Below, piece by piece: positions 15,815 through 23,995 of a stretch of DNA of 43,536 nucleotides. Every line of letters starts with the position of its first letter. Within the stretch, counting starts at the first letter, position 1. The notes under the pieces are model-generated. The model had not been told where the DNA came from. It ran no database searches and saw only the letters and a program-made list of their open reading frames with translations. The stretch lies in NCBI RefSeq assembly GCF_030826625.1, contig NZ_JAPJNQ010000002.1, forward strand, positions 26,800 through 70,335, given 5' to 3'. The position numbers and the translations under genes are program-made. This stretch comes from Corynebacterium sp. (GTDB lineage: Bacteria > Actinomycetota > Actinomycetes > Mycobacteriales > Mycobacteriaceae).

Positions 15815-17344
15815 TTAGCCCTGCCAGCGCTCGCGATCAGCACGCTCGTTCTCCACGTCGTCATAGACCAGCTCATCGATCAAACCACGACGGGCCTGGG
15901 ATGCACGCTTACGCTCAGCAGCCGTGGCACGCTGCGTGGTTTCCAAACGAGCATCGCGTCCGCGTCCAGCCAAGGTTGGGTCACCGCCGATCATTGGCTC
16001 CCATTCAAAGGTGATCTCGCCAATAGTCACCGGGCAGCCTTCAACCGCACCTTGTCGGAACAACTCTTGCTCTACCCCGGCACGCGCAAGACGATCCGAC
16101 AAGTAGCCAATGGCTTCGTCGTTTTCGAAGTCCGTCTGGGAAATCCACCGTTCGATCTTCTTACCCTCAACGATGAAGCCACCGTCGACTTCCTTATCTG
16201 GAACCACCGTGAAATCAGCATGGTGGCCGCCGCGCTTTACCCCGCGCCCCGCCACTGCCTGTGGGCGAATGATCTCTGGGGCAGGTTTGTCATCGGCGGC
16301 CGGGCGTTCGGCACGGTCTGCTTCGACGATTTCTGCCAGCTTGTAGCGCAACGCATCAAGGCCTTGGCGAGCGACCGCAGAAATAATAAAAACTGGCCAA
16401 CCGAATTGTTCTTCCAGGTCTTGTTTGACGAATTCCGCCAGCTCGCGGGCTTCTGGAACGTCGGCCTTGTTCAACACGATCACGCGTGGCCGTTGCATGA
16501 TATCGCCAAGACCGGTGTCTTCTTCCAATGCGTCTTGGTATTGTGCCAGCTCGTGCTCCAGCGCCTCGATGTCAGAAACAGGATCGCGGCCAGGTTCAAT
16601 CGATGCCGTATCGACGATGTGAGCCAAGACGGCGGTACGTTCAATGTGCCGCAAAAACTCCAGGCCTAAGCCTTTGCCCTCGGATGCTCCGGGGATCAAA
16701 CCGGGCACATCGGCAATCGTAAACACGCTTTCGCCGGCGCTGACGACGCCAAGGTTGGGAGTCAACGTGGTGAACGGGTAATCACCAATCTTCGGCTTCG
16801 CTGCCGACAGCACCGAGATCAGCGAAGATTTCCCTGCCGACGGGAACCCCACCAAGCCGACATCGGCGACGGATTTCATCTCTAAGATCAGGTCGTGCTC
16901 TTCGCCGGGCTCACCACGGAGAGCAAATCCCGGAGCCTTACGTGCAGCATTAGCCAGCGCAGCATTTCCCAGCCCGCCATAGCCACCCTCAGCAGCCATG
17001 AAGCGGGTGCCGATCGTGGTGAGGTCGGCGAGCATCTCGCCTTTCGCGTTGCGGACCACAGTGCCGACGGGCACCTCCAAAATCAGGTCTTCGCCGCGCT
17101 TACCTTGGCGGTGATCGCCTTCGCCGTTGCCTCCGCGCTCGGCCTTGATGTGTGGCCGGAAGTGAAAATCAAGCAGCGTGTGCACCTGGTTAGATACTTC
17201 CAGGATGATATCGCCACCGTGGCCGCCGTTGCCACCATCTGGGCCTCCGAGTGGTTTGAATTTTTCGCGGTGCACTGAGGCACAGCCGTGCCCGCCGTCG
17301 CCTGCAGACAGGTGCAGGGTTACTCGATCAACAAAGCGAGACAT
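15815..17344 (-). CDS. obgE: Obg GTPase (ribosome assembly, stress)
   Basis: 509 residues. Domain order: glycine-rich Obg fold (1-158, with GGDGGHGCASVHREKF and GGPDGGNGGHGGD), G domain with G1 GFPSAGKSSLIS, G3 ADVPGLIPGAS and G4 VLNKADV, then a linker rich in Pro/Ala and a C-terminal OCT domain (VEQELFRQGAVEGCPVTIGEITFEWEP). A charged tail ends in ENERADRERWQG. Obg associates with the 50S subunit and senses GTP/ppGpp. It follows rpmA after a terminator-like hairpin, and proB follows 57 bp later. Confidence 0.97.
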   Translation of the reverse strand: MSRFVDRVTLHLSAGDGGHGCASVHREKFKPLGGPDGGNGGHGGDIILEVSNQVHTLLDFHFRPHIKAERGGNGEGDHRQGKRGEDLILEVPVGTVVRNAKGEMLADLTTIGTRFMAAEGGYGGLGNAALANAARKAPGFALRGEPGEEHDLILEMKSVADVGLVGFPSAGKSSLISVLSAAKPKIGDYPFTTLTPNLGVVSAGESVFTIADVPGLIPGASEGKGLGLEFLRHIERTAVLAHIVDTASIEPGRDPVSDIEALEHELAQYQDALEEDTGLGDIMQRPRVIVLNKADVPEARELAEFVKQDLEEQFGWPVFIISAVARQGLDALRYKLAEIVEADRAERPAADDKPAPEIIRPQAVAGRGVKRGGHHADFTVVPDKEVDGGFIVEGKKIERWISQTDFENDEAIGYLSDRLARAGVEQELFRQGAVEGCPVTIGEITFEWEPMIGGDPTLAGRGRDARLETTQRATAAERKRASQARRGLIDELVYDDVENERADRERWQG

Positions 17345-17371
17345 GGCGCAAGACCTTTCTAGAGATTTGAG

Positions 17372-17392
17372 TGGTGCCGGAGCCTGGCACCA
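17372..17392 (-). promoter_or_regulatory. Palindrome in obgE leader
   Basis: TGGTGCC / GGCACCA with a 7-nt centre, 28 nt upstream of the obgE start. It could be a regulator site or an RNA hairpin near the ribosome site AAAGG. Function unknown. Confidence 0.35.
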
Positions 17393-17402
17393 TTAAAGCA
17401 AA

Positions 17403-17439
17403 AACGCGCAGCCCCACGATCAGGTGGGAACTGCGCGTT
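17403..17439 (-). terminator. Terminator or attenuator between rpmA and obgE
   Basis: AACGCGCAG / CTGCGCGTT (17403-17411 / 17431-17439) with an inner CCCAC/GTGGG pairing; read on the minus strand it is followed by TTTTGC. It should end most rplU-rpmA transcripts before obgE. Confidence 0.85.
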
Positions 17440-17475
17440 GGAACCATTACGGCCCCGTTGAGAAGCTCAGTGTGC

Positions 17476-17754
17476 TTATGCGCTGGCTTCTGCGGCTACT
17501 TCTTGTGCCGGAACGATGTTAACGACCCGACGTCCACGCTTTACGCCGAAGCTGACGGAACCAGCTTCGAGAGCGAACAGGGTGTCGTCGCCGCCACGGC
17601 CGACGTTCTCACCTGGGTGGAACTTGGTGCCACGCTGACGAACGATGATCTCACCAGCGTTGACCTTCTGGCCGCCGAATCGCTTAACGCCGAGGCGCTT
17701 GGACTCTGAATCGCGACCGTTCGAGGTGGACGATGCGCCCTTCTTGTGTGCCAT
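17476..17754 (-). CDS. rpmA: 50S ribosomal protein L27
   Basis: 92 residues. It starts MAHKKGASSTSNGRDSESKR, the L27 signature, so no cleavable N-terminal extension of the Firmicutes type. It continues RLGVKRFGGQ and RGTKFHPGENVGRGGDDTLF. L27 reaches the peptidyl-transferase centre. It lies 20 bp after rplU, as in most bacteria, and is followed by a hairpin terminator before obgE. Confidence 0.98.
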   Translation of the reverse strand: MAHKKGASSTSNGRDSESKRLGVKRFGGQKVNAGEIIVRQRGTKFHPGENVGRGGDDTLFALEAGSVSFGVKRGRRVVNIVPAQEVAAEASA

Positions 17755-17774
17755 TGTGCTATCCCCTTAGTGCT

Positions 17775-18080
17775 TTACTTAATTCCGGTGATCTTGATGA
17801 CGGTCAGAGGCTGACGGTGGCCCTGACGACGCTTGTAGCCGGTTTTGTTCTTGTACTTCAGGATCCGAATCTTTGGACCCTTGGCCTGTTCTACGATTTC
17901 AGCGTTGACAGAAACGCCGCTGAGCTCATCAGCCTTGGTTTTGACAGTTGCGCCATCGGCGAGCAGAACCGGGGTAAGAGCCACGGCATCGCCTGGCTCG
18001 CCCTCAAGCTTCTCAACCTTGACGAGGTCACCTTCAGCAACCTTGTACTGCTTTCCGCCGGTCTTGACGATCGCGTACAT
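17775..18080 (-). CDS. rplU: 50S ribosomal protein L21
   Basis: 101 residues, family length. It opens MYAIVKTGGKQYKVAEGDLV and ends with the rRNA-binding segment KIRILKYKNKTGYKRRQGHRQ. First gene of the rplU-rpmA pair. AAGGGG precedes the ATG at about 9 nt. A leader of up to 160 nt contains a hairpin, which may serve autoregulation. Confidence 0.98.
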   Translation of the reverse strand: MYAIVKTGGKQYKVAEGDLVKVEKLEGEPGDAVALTPVLLADGATVKTKADELSGVSVNAEIVEQAKGPKIRILKYKNKTGYKRRQGHRQPLTVIKITGIK

Positions 18081-18190
18081 GGAGGGTTACCCCTTATCTA
18101 TACTCGGCTCGGAACATGGCACCCGCTTCACACGGTGCACCAGCCCCAAGATGGACTTTAACTTCTTAAGCGTTACCCGCCGCGCGTTCC

Positions 18191-18240
18191 AGCCAGCAAA
18201 GTCTAACTGCTGGCTGTCTACATAGTTACCTATATAGCTA
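18191..18240 (-). promoter_or_regulatory. rplU leader hairpin and upstream A/T-rich -10 region
   Basis: AGCCAGCA / TGCTGGCT (18191-18198 / 18208-18215), a perfect 8-bp stem with a 9-nt loop. Just upstream on the minus strand is TATATAGGTAACTATG (18220-18236), a likely -10 area. Ribosomal protein L21 leaders are known in other phyla; homology to those is not claimed. Confidence 0.4.
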
Positions 18241-18304
18241 CGCGCAGGCGCATAACAGCGACTGCCCAAGACTACCGTGTACACGCCCTAAAAGACAAAC
18301 CCAG

Positions 18305-21300
18305 TTATTTCTTTACCAGCTTGCGCACCACGCGACGGCGCCGTGTGCTCTTGCGCACCACGCCATCAGCCTCGGCACCTCGCCGCTTCTTGTCGACGGA
18401 TTGTGCTCCCGAATCGTCGGACTGTACTCCAGACTGCTCGCCGCTGTGCTGCTCACCGTTGTGCTGCTCAGCGGCAGTATCGCGGGCATTCGATAACCGT
18501 CGGACGACGCGACGACGCTTGGTACTCTTTCGCACTGCGGTTTTCTCTGCGGCACTCTCGAGTGCTGCACCACGCGCCCCCTCATGGCTAGCGTGGTCGT
18601 CGCTGTGGAAATCTTCCCGGCGCGGCCGATGATCAGACCGCGAATTGCCCCGCGTGCGTCGGCGCCGACGTGGGCTGGCCTCAAATTCTGCCACGGCTTG
18701 TTCATACGAACCTCGCCCAGACTCCGCCGCGGCGTCGGCACGGCTTGCTTGTGCATTCGCAGCCTCTGCTTGCTCAGGTTCCGGCTGTGCCTTGCCAATC
18801 ACGCTCGCAGCCAAAGACTCGAATTCTGCGGCACTCGCCCGCTGGCGTTTTCTCTCGGCACGATCGGAACGCCCGGCACGATCACGGCCGTAACCATTTT
18901 CCGGTTCCTGGTGGTGCGTTTTCGCGGCCACCTCTGCCTGCTCGCGAGCATCAACCGGATCGCTGTTGATCACCACGCCACGCCCCGCACACGTCGGACA
19001 CTCCATGCCATAGGCCTCCAACAAACCGGTGCCGATGCGTTTACGCGTCATCTGCACCAAGCCCAGACTGGTGACCTCAGAAACCTGGTAACGGCTGCGG
19101 TCTTGCGTGAGACGCTCTTTCAAACGCCGCAGCACCAAATCCTGGTTTTCTTCCAGAACCATGTCGATGAAGTCCATGACAATCATGCCGCCCAGATCGC
19201 GTAACCGAATCTGACGCACAATTTCGTCGACGGCTTCCAGGTTGTTGCGGGTGACGGTTTCTTCCAGGTTGCCGCCTTTGCGTTTACCCGTGAACTTACC
19301 GGTGTTGACGTCGATGACGATCATCGCCTCAGTACGATCAATCACCAGCGAGCCACCCGACGGCAGCGGAACGTGGCGGGAAAGCGCCGACTCAATCTGT
19401 TCATCGATGTGATACGCCGTGAACGAATCCTGGCCATCGAACTTGCTGGCGTCGTGCTTGGTGATGCGCTTGAGCAAATCCGGGGCAATGGATTTCACGT
19501 AGGAATAGACGACGCTATAGGCACGGTCGCCGTCGACAATCAGCTCGCTGTAATCCTCGTTAAACAGGTCGCGAACAACCTTGACCAGCATGTCCGGCTC
19601 TTCGAACAACGTAACCGGCGTGGTCGATTTCAATTCTTTTTCTTCTTCAACGCGCTGTTGAATGTGCAGCCACTGGTTGTGCATGCGATCAACGTCGGCT
19701 GCAATAGCACGCTCCGGAACGCCTTCGGCTGCGGTACGGATGATGGTTCCGCCGTCTTCAGGCACCACCCGTTCCAGCATCTCTTTCAGGCGCGAACGCT
19801 CTGGCGCTGGAAGTTTGCGGGAAATGCCTGCGTTGTGGCCGCCTGGTACGTAAACCAAGTAACGGCCAGAGAACGAAATATGCGCGGTCAGGCGTGCGCC
19901 CTTGTGGCCAAGTGGGTCTTTGATGACCTGCACAAGCACCCGATCACCAGGCTTCAGCGCAGCTTCAATGCGACGCTGAGAGCCGTGGAGACCACGCGCC
20001 TTCCAGTCCACTTCACCCGCATACAGCACGGCGTTGCGCCCTTGGCCGATGTCGATGAACGCAGCTTCCATGTTGCGCAGCACATTTTCGACGCGCCCCA
20101 AATAGATGTTGCCGATGATCGAGCCCTGGTTATCAGCATTGACGAAGTGCTCAACCAACACGTCGTCTTCCAGCAAACCCAACTGGGTGACGGTTCCCGG
20201 TCCATCCATGCGAGGGCGCTCGCAGACCACCATCTTGCGGGTGATGGCATCACGACGTTCCTGAAATTCACTCGCTGAGACGATGCGCTCGGTTTTGCGG
20301 GTTTCTTCGCGCAGCTCATTGCGACGACGGCGTTGCGCCTCCAGTCGGGATGAACCGCGCAATCCACGTGGCTCGTCAATCTTTTCGACGCTCTCGTGCT
20401 TGGAATTTTTGTCTTCGCGCGCAGGCTTCTCGGAAACAGCTCCCGTCGACTCGCCACCTTTGTTGTGCTTGGTGGATTCGTCCTTCGTGGTCGCGTGATC
20501 GTCATCATGCGACTGCTGCGTGCCAGCGTTCTCCGCGTTGCCTCGACCGCGAGAGCCACCGCGGCGCCCACGGCGACGACGTCCCCGCGAGTTCGTGTTG
20601 TCGTTGTTCCCGTTGTCGTTGCGGGAATCCTCATCTGCGGGTGCCTCGGTTTCGGCACCGGATGTGGTTGCTGCACCACCGCGAACACCACCGCGTGAGT
20701 CGGTGCGTGAGTGGGTTACAGTGGTTTTCCCGGTCGCATCTTCGGCTTGTTCAGTGAAAGCCACGATCTCATCGATATCGGATGTGGTGAGCTCCGATGG
20801 CACATCCGGTGCGCGAAAGACTGGCACATTCGCGCTCATCGCAGGTTTCGCTGCAGCCGGGACATCTGGTGCAGGCGCTTCAGCGAATGGGCGGGCAGGT
20901 GCTTTAGCGGCTGGGCGGGCAGGTGCTTCGACCGGAGCATCCGGTGCATATGTTTCGGACGCTGGGGCGTCTGCGAGAGTTTCGGTAGCTTCGACAGATG
21001 CCTTAGAGGACGCCTTAGACGACGTTGCAGCAGGAGTTCTTTCTGCTGTTGCGTTGTTCTCGTCAGCAACCACCGCGGTGATTTCTGCATCGACCTTTTG
21101 TGCGATCTGGTTGATTTCATTTTCGACGTTTTTACGTACGCGGTGGCGCAGTTTTTCGTCGGCAAGCTTGTCGTCTGGAACCTTCGTCGATTTCTTCGGA
21201 GCCTTGTTGGCTTTGTCTAGCTCGGAGGCTTTAGCACCCTCGGTGGTTTTGTCGGCCTTGCTACCCTTTTTGGCTTTGGGCTTGTCGGCCTTTTCTTTAG

Positions 21301-21664
21301 CCTTCTCGGCAGTGTTGTTTTCTTCAGCCTTCGAAGTCTTTGCAGCTTTAGTCGTCGTTGCAGCCTTAGTTTGCTTGGTGCCTGCCTTCTTGTCGTTTGG
21401 CTGCTTGTCGCTTGACTGCTCGGGGCTTGGCTTCTTGTCGCCGGTAGCGGCAATATAATCCAGTACCGACGTGATCTCATCCGGCGAGACGTTCGATTGC
21501 GCGCGCTTCGAGATCTGCAGCACCGCCAACAAGTCGATCATCTCGCGTGAGGAAAATCCCAGGTTCTTCGCCAACGTGTACACACGGGTTTTCTCGGGCC
21601 AGGCCGCGCTTGTCAGCGTCGAGGCTTTTTCAATTGTTTCCGGGCTAAATTTCACCGCTATCAT
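18305..21664 (-). CDS. rne: Ribonuclease E/G
   Basis: About 1119 residues from ATG 21664 (a frame of 1139 from 21724). Order: an IF2-N-like module near the start (RVYTLAKNLGFSSREMIDLL), some 400 residues of Lys/Ala- and acid-rich disordered sequence with an Arg/Gly stretch (RGRRRRGRRGGSRGRG), the S1 domain (GNIYLGRVENVLRNMEAAFID), the DNase I-like catalytic domain with its two aspartates (MIVIDVNTGKFTG, GGMIVMDFID), the zinc-link CPTCAGRG (about residue 909 of 1139) and a 220-residue basic tail. It processes and degrades RNA. The tail has two near-copies of VRKST(K/R)RRRVVR(R/K)L, the last at the very C-terminus. AGGAG lies near the ATG at 21664, but the exact start is uncertain. Confidence 0.96.
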   Translation of the reverse strand: MIAVKFSPETIEKASTLTSAAWPEKTRVYTLAKNLGFSSREMIDLLAVLQISKRAQSNVSPDEITSVLDYIAATGDKKPSPEQSSDKQPNDKKAGTKQTKAATTTKAAKTSKAEENNTAEKAKEKADKPKAKKGSKADKTTEGAKASELDKANKAPKKSTKVPDDKLADEKLRHRVRKNVENEINQIAQKVDAEITAVVADENNATAERTPAATSSKASSKASVEATETLADAPASETYAPDAPVEAPARPAAKAPARPFAEAPAPDVPAAAKPAMSANVPVFRAPDVPSELTTSDIDEIVAFTEQAEDATGKTTVTHSRTDSRGGVRGGAATTSGAETEAPADEDSRNDNGNNDNTNSRGRRRRGRRGGSRGRGNAENAGTQQSHDDDHATTKDESTKHNKGGESTGAVSEKPAREDKNSKHESVEKIDEPRGLRGSSRLEAQRRRRNELREETRKTERIVSASEFQERRDAITRKMVVCERPRMDGPGTVTQLGLLEDDVLVEHFVNADNQGSIIGNIYLGRVENVLRNMEAAFIDIGQGRNAVLYAGEVDWKARGLHGSQRRIEAALKPGDRVLVQVIKDPLGHKGARLTAHISFSGRYLVYVPGGHNAGISRKLPAPERSRLKEMLERVVPEDGGTIIRTAAEGVPERAIAADVDRMHNQWLHIQQRVEEEKELKSTTPVTLFEEPDMLVKVVRDLFNEDYSELIVDGDRAYSVVYSYVKSIAPDLLKRITKHDASKFDGQDSFTAYHIDEQIESALSRHVPLPSGGSLVIDRTEAMIVIDVNTGKFTGKRKGGNLEETVTRNNLEAVDEIVRQIRLRDLGGMIVMDFIDMVLEENQDLVLRRLKERLTQDRSRYQVSEVTSLGLVQMTRKRIGTGLLEAYGMECPTCAGRGVVINSDPVDAREQAEVAAKTHHQEPENGYGRDRAGRSDRAERKRQRASAAEFESLAASVIGKAQPEPEQAEAANAQASRADAAAESGRGSYEQAVAEFEASPRRRRRTRGNSRSDHRPRREDFHSDDHASHEGARGAALESAAEKTAVRKSTKRRRVVRRLSNARDTAAEQHNGEQHSGEQSGVQSDDSGAQSVDKKRRGAEADGVVRKSTRRRRVVRKLVKK

Positions 21665-21974
21665 GTCTCCTGACATCATGTTGTGCCCCGGGCGCAGCCA
21701 TCCGGCCGCTGCCGCACAGGGCATCGCAAATATTCAAATATCAAGCTCACACCGAGCTTTTCCTACAAAACTTTGTGTTGCTATTTTCTTCGTCTTCGCG
21801 CCTGACAGTTTGCCGCCCGCGCAGGAACAACACACCTGGCATTATGTCACAGAATTCTTTACGACGAACATACGCGCTGGTCTAACTGCCACCAGGAATG
21901 CGCCATGGACAATTCTGCGTAATTAAAATGAGAGCTAGCTGCCGGCCAGAGTAAACCCTAGTTAGACTAAGGGC
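21665..21974. other. Divergent promoter region of rne and the membrane protein gene
   Basis: 310 bp without a credible gene. On the minus strand an A/T-rich block with GATATTTGAATATTTG (about 21731-21746) could be the rne promoter. On the plus strand TAGACT (21963-21968) lies 6 nt before the ATG of the next gene, fitting a leaderless start. No terminator is seen. Confidence 0.45.
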
Positions 21975-22700
21975 ATGCTCAGCAGAAAGGGTCACCACCG
22001 TTCGACAACCACACAACTGTTTTTTAACGCTGCCGCCGCCGTGCCCGCAGGGCTTGGTTATGCCTTGATACTGCACGAACACTGGCTGTGGGGGCTGCTG
22101 AGCTTCGCATGTTTCATGGCCACCGGCGTATGGACGATGCGCGATCATGCGGTAACTGTGTCTACCGAAGAATACCGGGATACCGACTACACCCCGAAGC
22201 AAAAGCTCATGCTGTATCTTCCGTTATTCCCGTGGGGAGGAATTTTGCCGCTCCCATTTGCACAATTAGACGGTGTGCTCCACCCAGCTGCTTCTATCGC
22301 GACGACCGCAGCAGTAGCGACCATCGGCTTGGCCTTCCAGATCCTCGGCATTTATATCGGGCCACGACGCGTCGGAAAGCGACGGATCCAGCAGGTTCTT
22401 GCGAAAAGCGATCTGGAGGCTGTTACCCGTGAGCGCCTTGAGATCGTGGCCCAAAACCCGAAGGTGCTTCGAGACCTGTCGACCATCGGCGCCGGGGACA
22501 ATGTATTCGTGCAAGTCGCCGAGTTTGCAAGCGCTAGTCGCCGTGACACTGATGAGTTGATCGCGGAGCTCGAGGAGCTGCGCAAAGCTGGTTTGGTGGA
22601 TGCGCAGAAAATCACCGTGCGCGAGCAGCCGCACAAATGGAAATATAGCTTAACCCCTGCTGGTATTCAGTGCTTGCAGCACTACCAGCAGGGGCGTTAG
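21975..22700 (+). CDS. Membrane protein with C-terminal winged-helix-like domain
   Basis: 241 residues, family not recognised. Two membrane segments near the N-terminus (about 14-32 and 37-54), two more at about 78-96 and 104-129, then a soluble C-terminus of about 110 residues. The end, from DELIAELEELRKAGLV to WKYSLTPAGIQCLQHY, has the recognition-wing pattern (LxxAGLV...YxLTPxG...L) of MarR/PadR-type winged helices. This suggests a membrane-tethered DNA-binding or protein-binding protein, but no target is known. It is divergent from rne. Its last codons form an 11-bp perfect stem. Confidence 0.82.
   Translation: MLSRKGHHRSTTTQLFFNAAAAVPAGLGYALILHEHWLWGLLSFACFMATGVWTMRDHAVTVSTEEYRDTDYTPKQKLMLYLPLFPWGGILPLPFAQLDGVLHPAASIATTAAVATIGLAFQILGIYIGPRRVGKRRIQQVLAKSDLEAVTRERLEIVAQNPKVLRDLSTIGAGDNVFVQVAEFASASRRDTDELIAELEELRKAGLVDAQKITVREQPHKWKYSLTPAGIQCLQHYQQGR
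22654..22694 (+). terminator. Stem-loop overlapping the 3' end of the membrane protein gene
   Basis: CCCCTGCTGGT / ACCAGCAGGGG, perfect 11-bp arms (22654-22664 / 22684-22694) with a 19-nt loop, wholly inside the coding sequence. No U-tract follows, so it is either a Rho-assisted end or an mRNA-stabilising structure. Confidence 0.5.
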
Positions 22701-22814
22701 CGGGGTTTCGTTCCAGGCTGCGTCACTGAGGTGCGTTCCTGCGCCCCCGTTAGTGCGGGGTTTGCAACGCCACCCTTGGCACAGACATTGGCAGCAATCC
22801 CTAGCTACGGTCAG

Positions 22815-22881
22815 TGTGTCTTTTTTACAAATAGTGCTACGAAATCGCCGGTTTTGCGGCCACTATTTGTAAAATTCGCAC
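22815..22881. repeat. Inverted-repeat element (copy 2)
   Basis: TTTTACAAATAGTG / CACTATTTGTAAAA (22823-22836 / 22861-22874) around a 24-nt middle with GAAATCGCCGGTTTTGCGG. It matches copy 1 (2453-2522) in arm sequence (GTGTCTTTTTT.CAAATAG), arm spacing and the GAAA.CGG..TTTT centre. It lies between the membrane protein gene and ndk, an otherwise empty 260-bp spacer. Confidence 0.7.
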
Positions 22882-22960
22882 ATAAACTGCGTCGGGTTAT
22901 ATAAATGCACGGAACGAGAACACCGAATAGATACAGATTCTTGGAACCAGATTCCGCTGC

Positions 22961-23371
22961 TTACAGGTTCGGGAACCAAATTCCGATCTCGCGCTCGGCA
23001 GATTCTGGCGAGTCCGAGCCGTGCACAACGTTTTCTGCCACGGACAGGGCGAAATCACCACGGATGGTGCCCGGAGTGGCCTTGCCGACGGGATCGGTGC
23101 CGCCTGCAAGCTGACGCCACGCGTCGATGGCACGCTCACCTTCGACGATGCCGGCGATCAGAGGTGCAGAGGTGATGAACTCGACGAGCTCACCGAAGAA
23201 TGGTTTATCAGCGTGCTCGGCGTAGTGCTTCTCAGCGGTTTCGCGGTCTGCCACGCGCAGGTCGAGTTCTGCCAAGCGCAGTCCCTTGCGCTCAATGCGG
23301 GAGATGATTTCTCCCACGTGGCCGTTTTGTACGCCGTCGGGCTTGATCAAGATCAAAGTACGTTCAGTCAT
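22961..23371 (-). CDS. ndk: Nucleoside diphosphate kinase
   Basis: 136 residues from ATG 23371 (an ATG three codons upstream is less likely). It transfers phosphate between nucleoside di- and triphosphates. The N-terminal TERTLILIKPDGVQNGHVGEI and the active-site histidine in ENVVHGSDSPESAEREI are both intact, and it ends WFPNL. It follows the DUF4233 gene by 96 bp, probably in the valS-folC operon. Confidence 0.98.
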   Translation of the reverse strand: MTERTLILIKPDGVQNGHVGEIISRIERKGLRLAELDLRVADRETAEKHYAEHADKPFFGELVEFITSAPLIAGIVEGERAIDAWRQLAGGTDPVGKATPGTIRGDFALSVAENVVHGSDSPESAEREIGIWFPNL

Positions 23372-23467
23372 GGCTTCCATTCTACAACTTCCGCTTTACG
23401 ACGCCCGCACCCTGGCAGAGTGCACAGACAGGCATCGACACTGCCCGTCCGAAGCAAACCGGGGCAG

Positions 23468-23995
23468 CTATTCCGTGCCCAAGTGCTGCGTCGTCAACAG
23501 CCCCCGGCGCATGCGTTCTAGCAGCATCGAACGCAAATAAAGCATGAAGCCCCAGACACCGATGAACAACAGCATGATGATGCCGATGGACCAGTGCACG
23601 AAAAACATCAGCAGCCCCAGTGCTTGCAGCACCAGAATCATCTTCACGGCCCATGGCTTGCGGACGAAGAACACCGCGACCACATGCAGGGAGCCCAAAA
23701 TTGTGACGGCGAGCCAGTTGGGAGTCGTCCAATACGCTCCTGCGTCGATTTTCAGGATCACGGTCAGGCCCAAAAAGATACTGATCGCTTCCATCACTAG
23801 CGTGCCAGACATCATTCCGGCAAGACCACGCATCGGGTCTTTCACCGGTGCTTTACCTGGGCCTAACGGGCCGTAGTCTGTGCTGTTTGCCCGGCTGGCA
23901 CGGTCATTGCTGGCAGCGCCGCCACCGTTAGCAGCATCGGCGCGAGCGTATCCATTGCTCCTGGCACGGTCATTGCTGTCGCGGTTGTGCGTCAT
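23468..23995 (-). CDS. DUF4233-family membrane protein
   Basis: 175 residues. A polar N-terminus of about 50 residues with repeated Asn/Arg/Ala (NDRARSNGYARADAANGGG) precedes GLAGMMSGTLVMEAISIFLGL and three further hydrophobic segments. Its place between folC and ndk, overlapping folC by 4 bp (ATGA), and its topology are those of the actinobacterial DUF4233 family. Function unknown; conserved coupling to folC suggests cotranslation only. Confidence 0.87.
   Translation of the reverse strand: MTHNRDSNDRARSNGYARADAANGGGAASNDRASRANSTDYGPLGPGKAPVKDPMRGLAGMMSGTLVMEAISIFLGLTVILKIDAGAYWTTPNWLAVTILGSLHVVAVFFVRKPWAVKMILVLQALGLLMFFVHWSIGIIMLLFIGVWGFMLYLRSMLLERMRRGLLTTQHLGTE

Noticed and set aside
19373..20278. 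301-residue plus-strand frame opposite rne
   Set aside because: It is antisense to the RNase E catalytic domain, without a start context. It is a codon-bias shadow.
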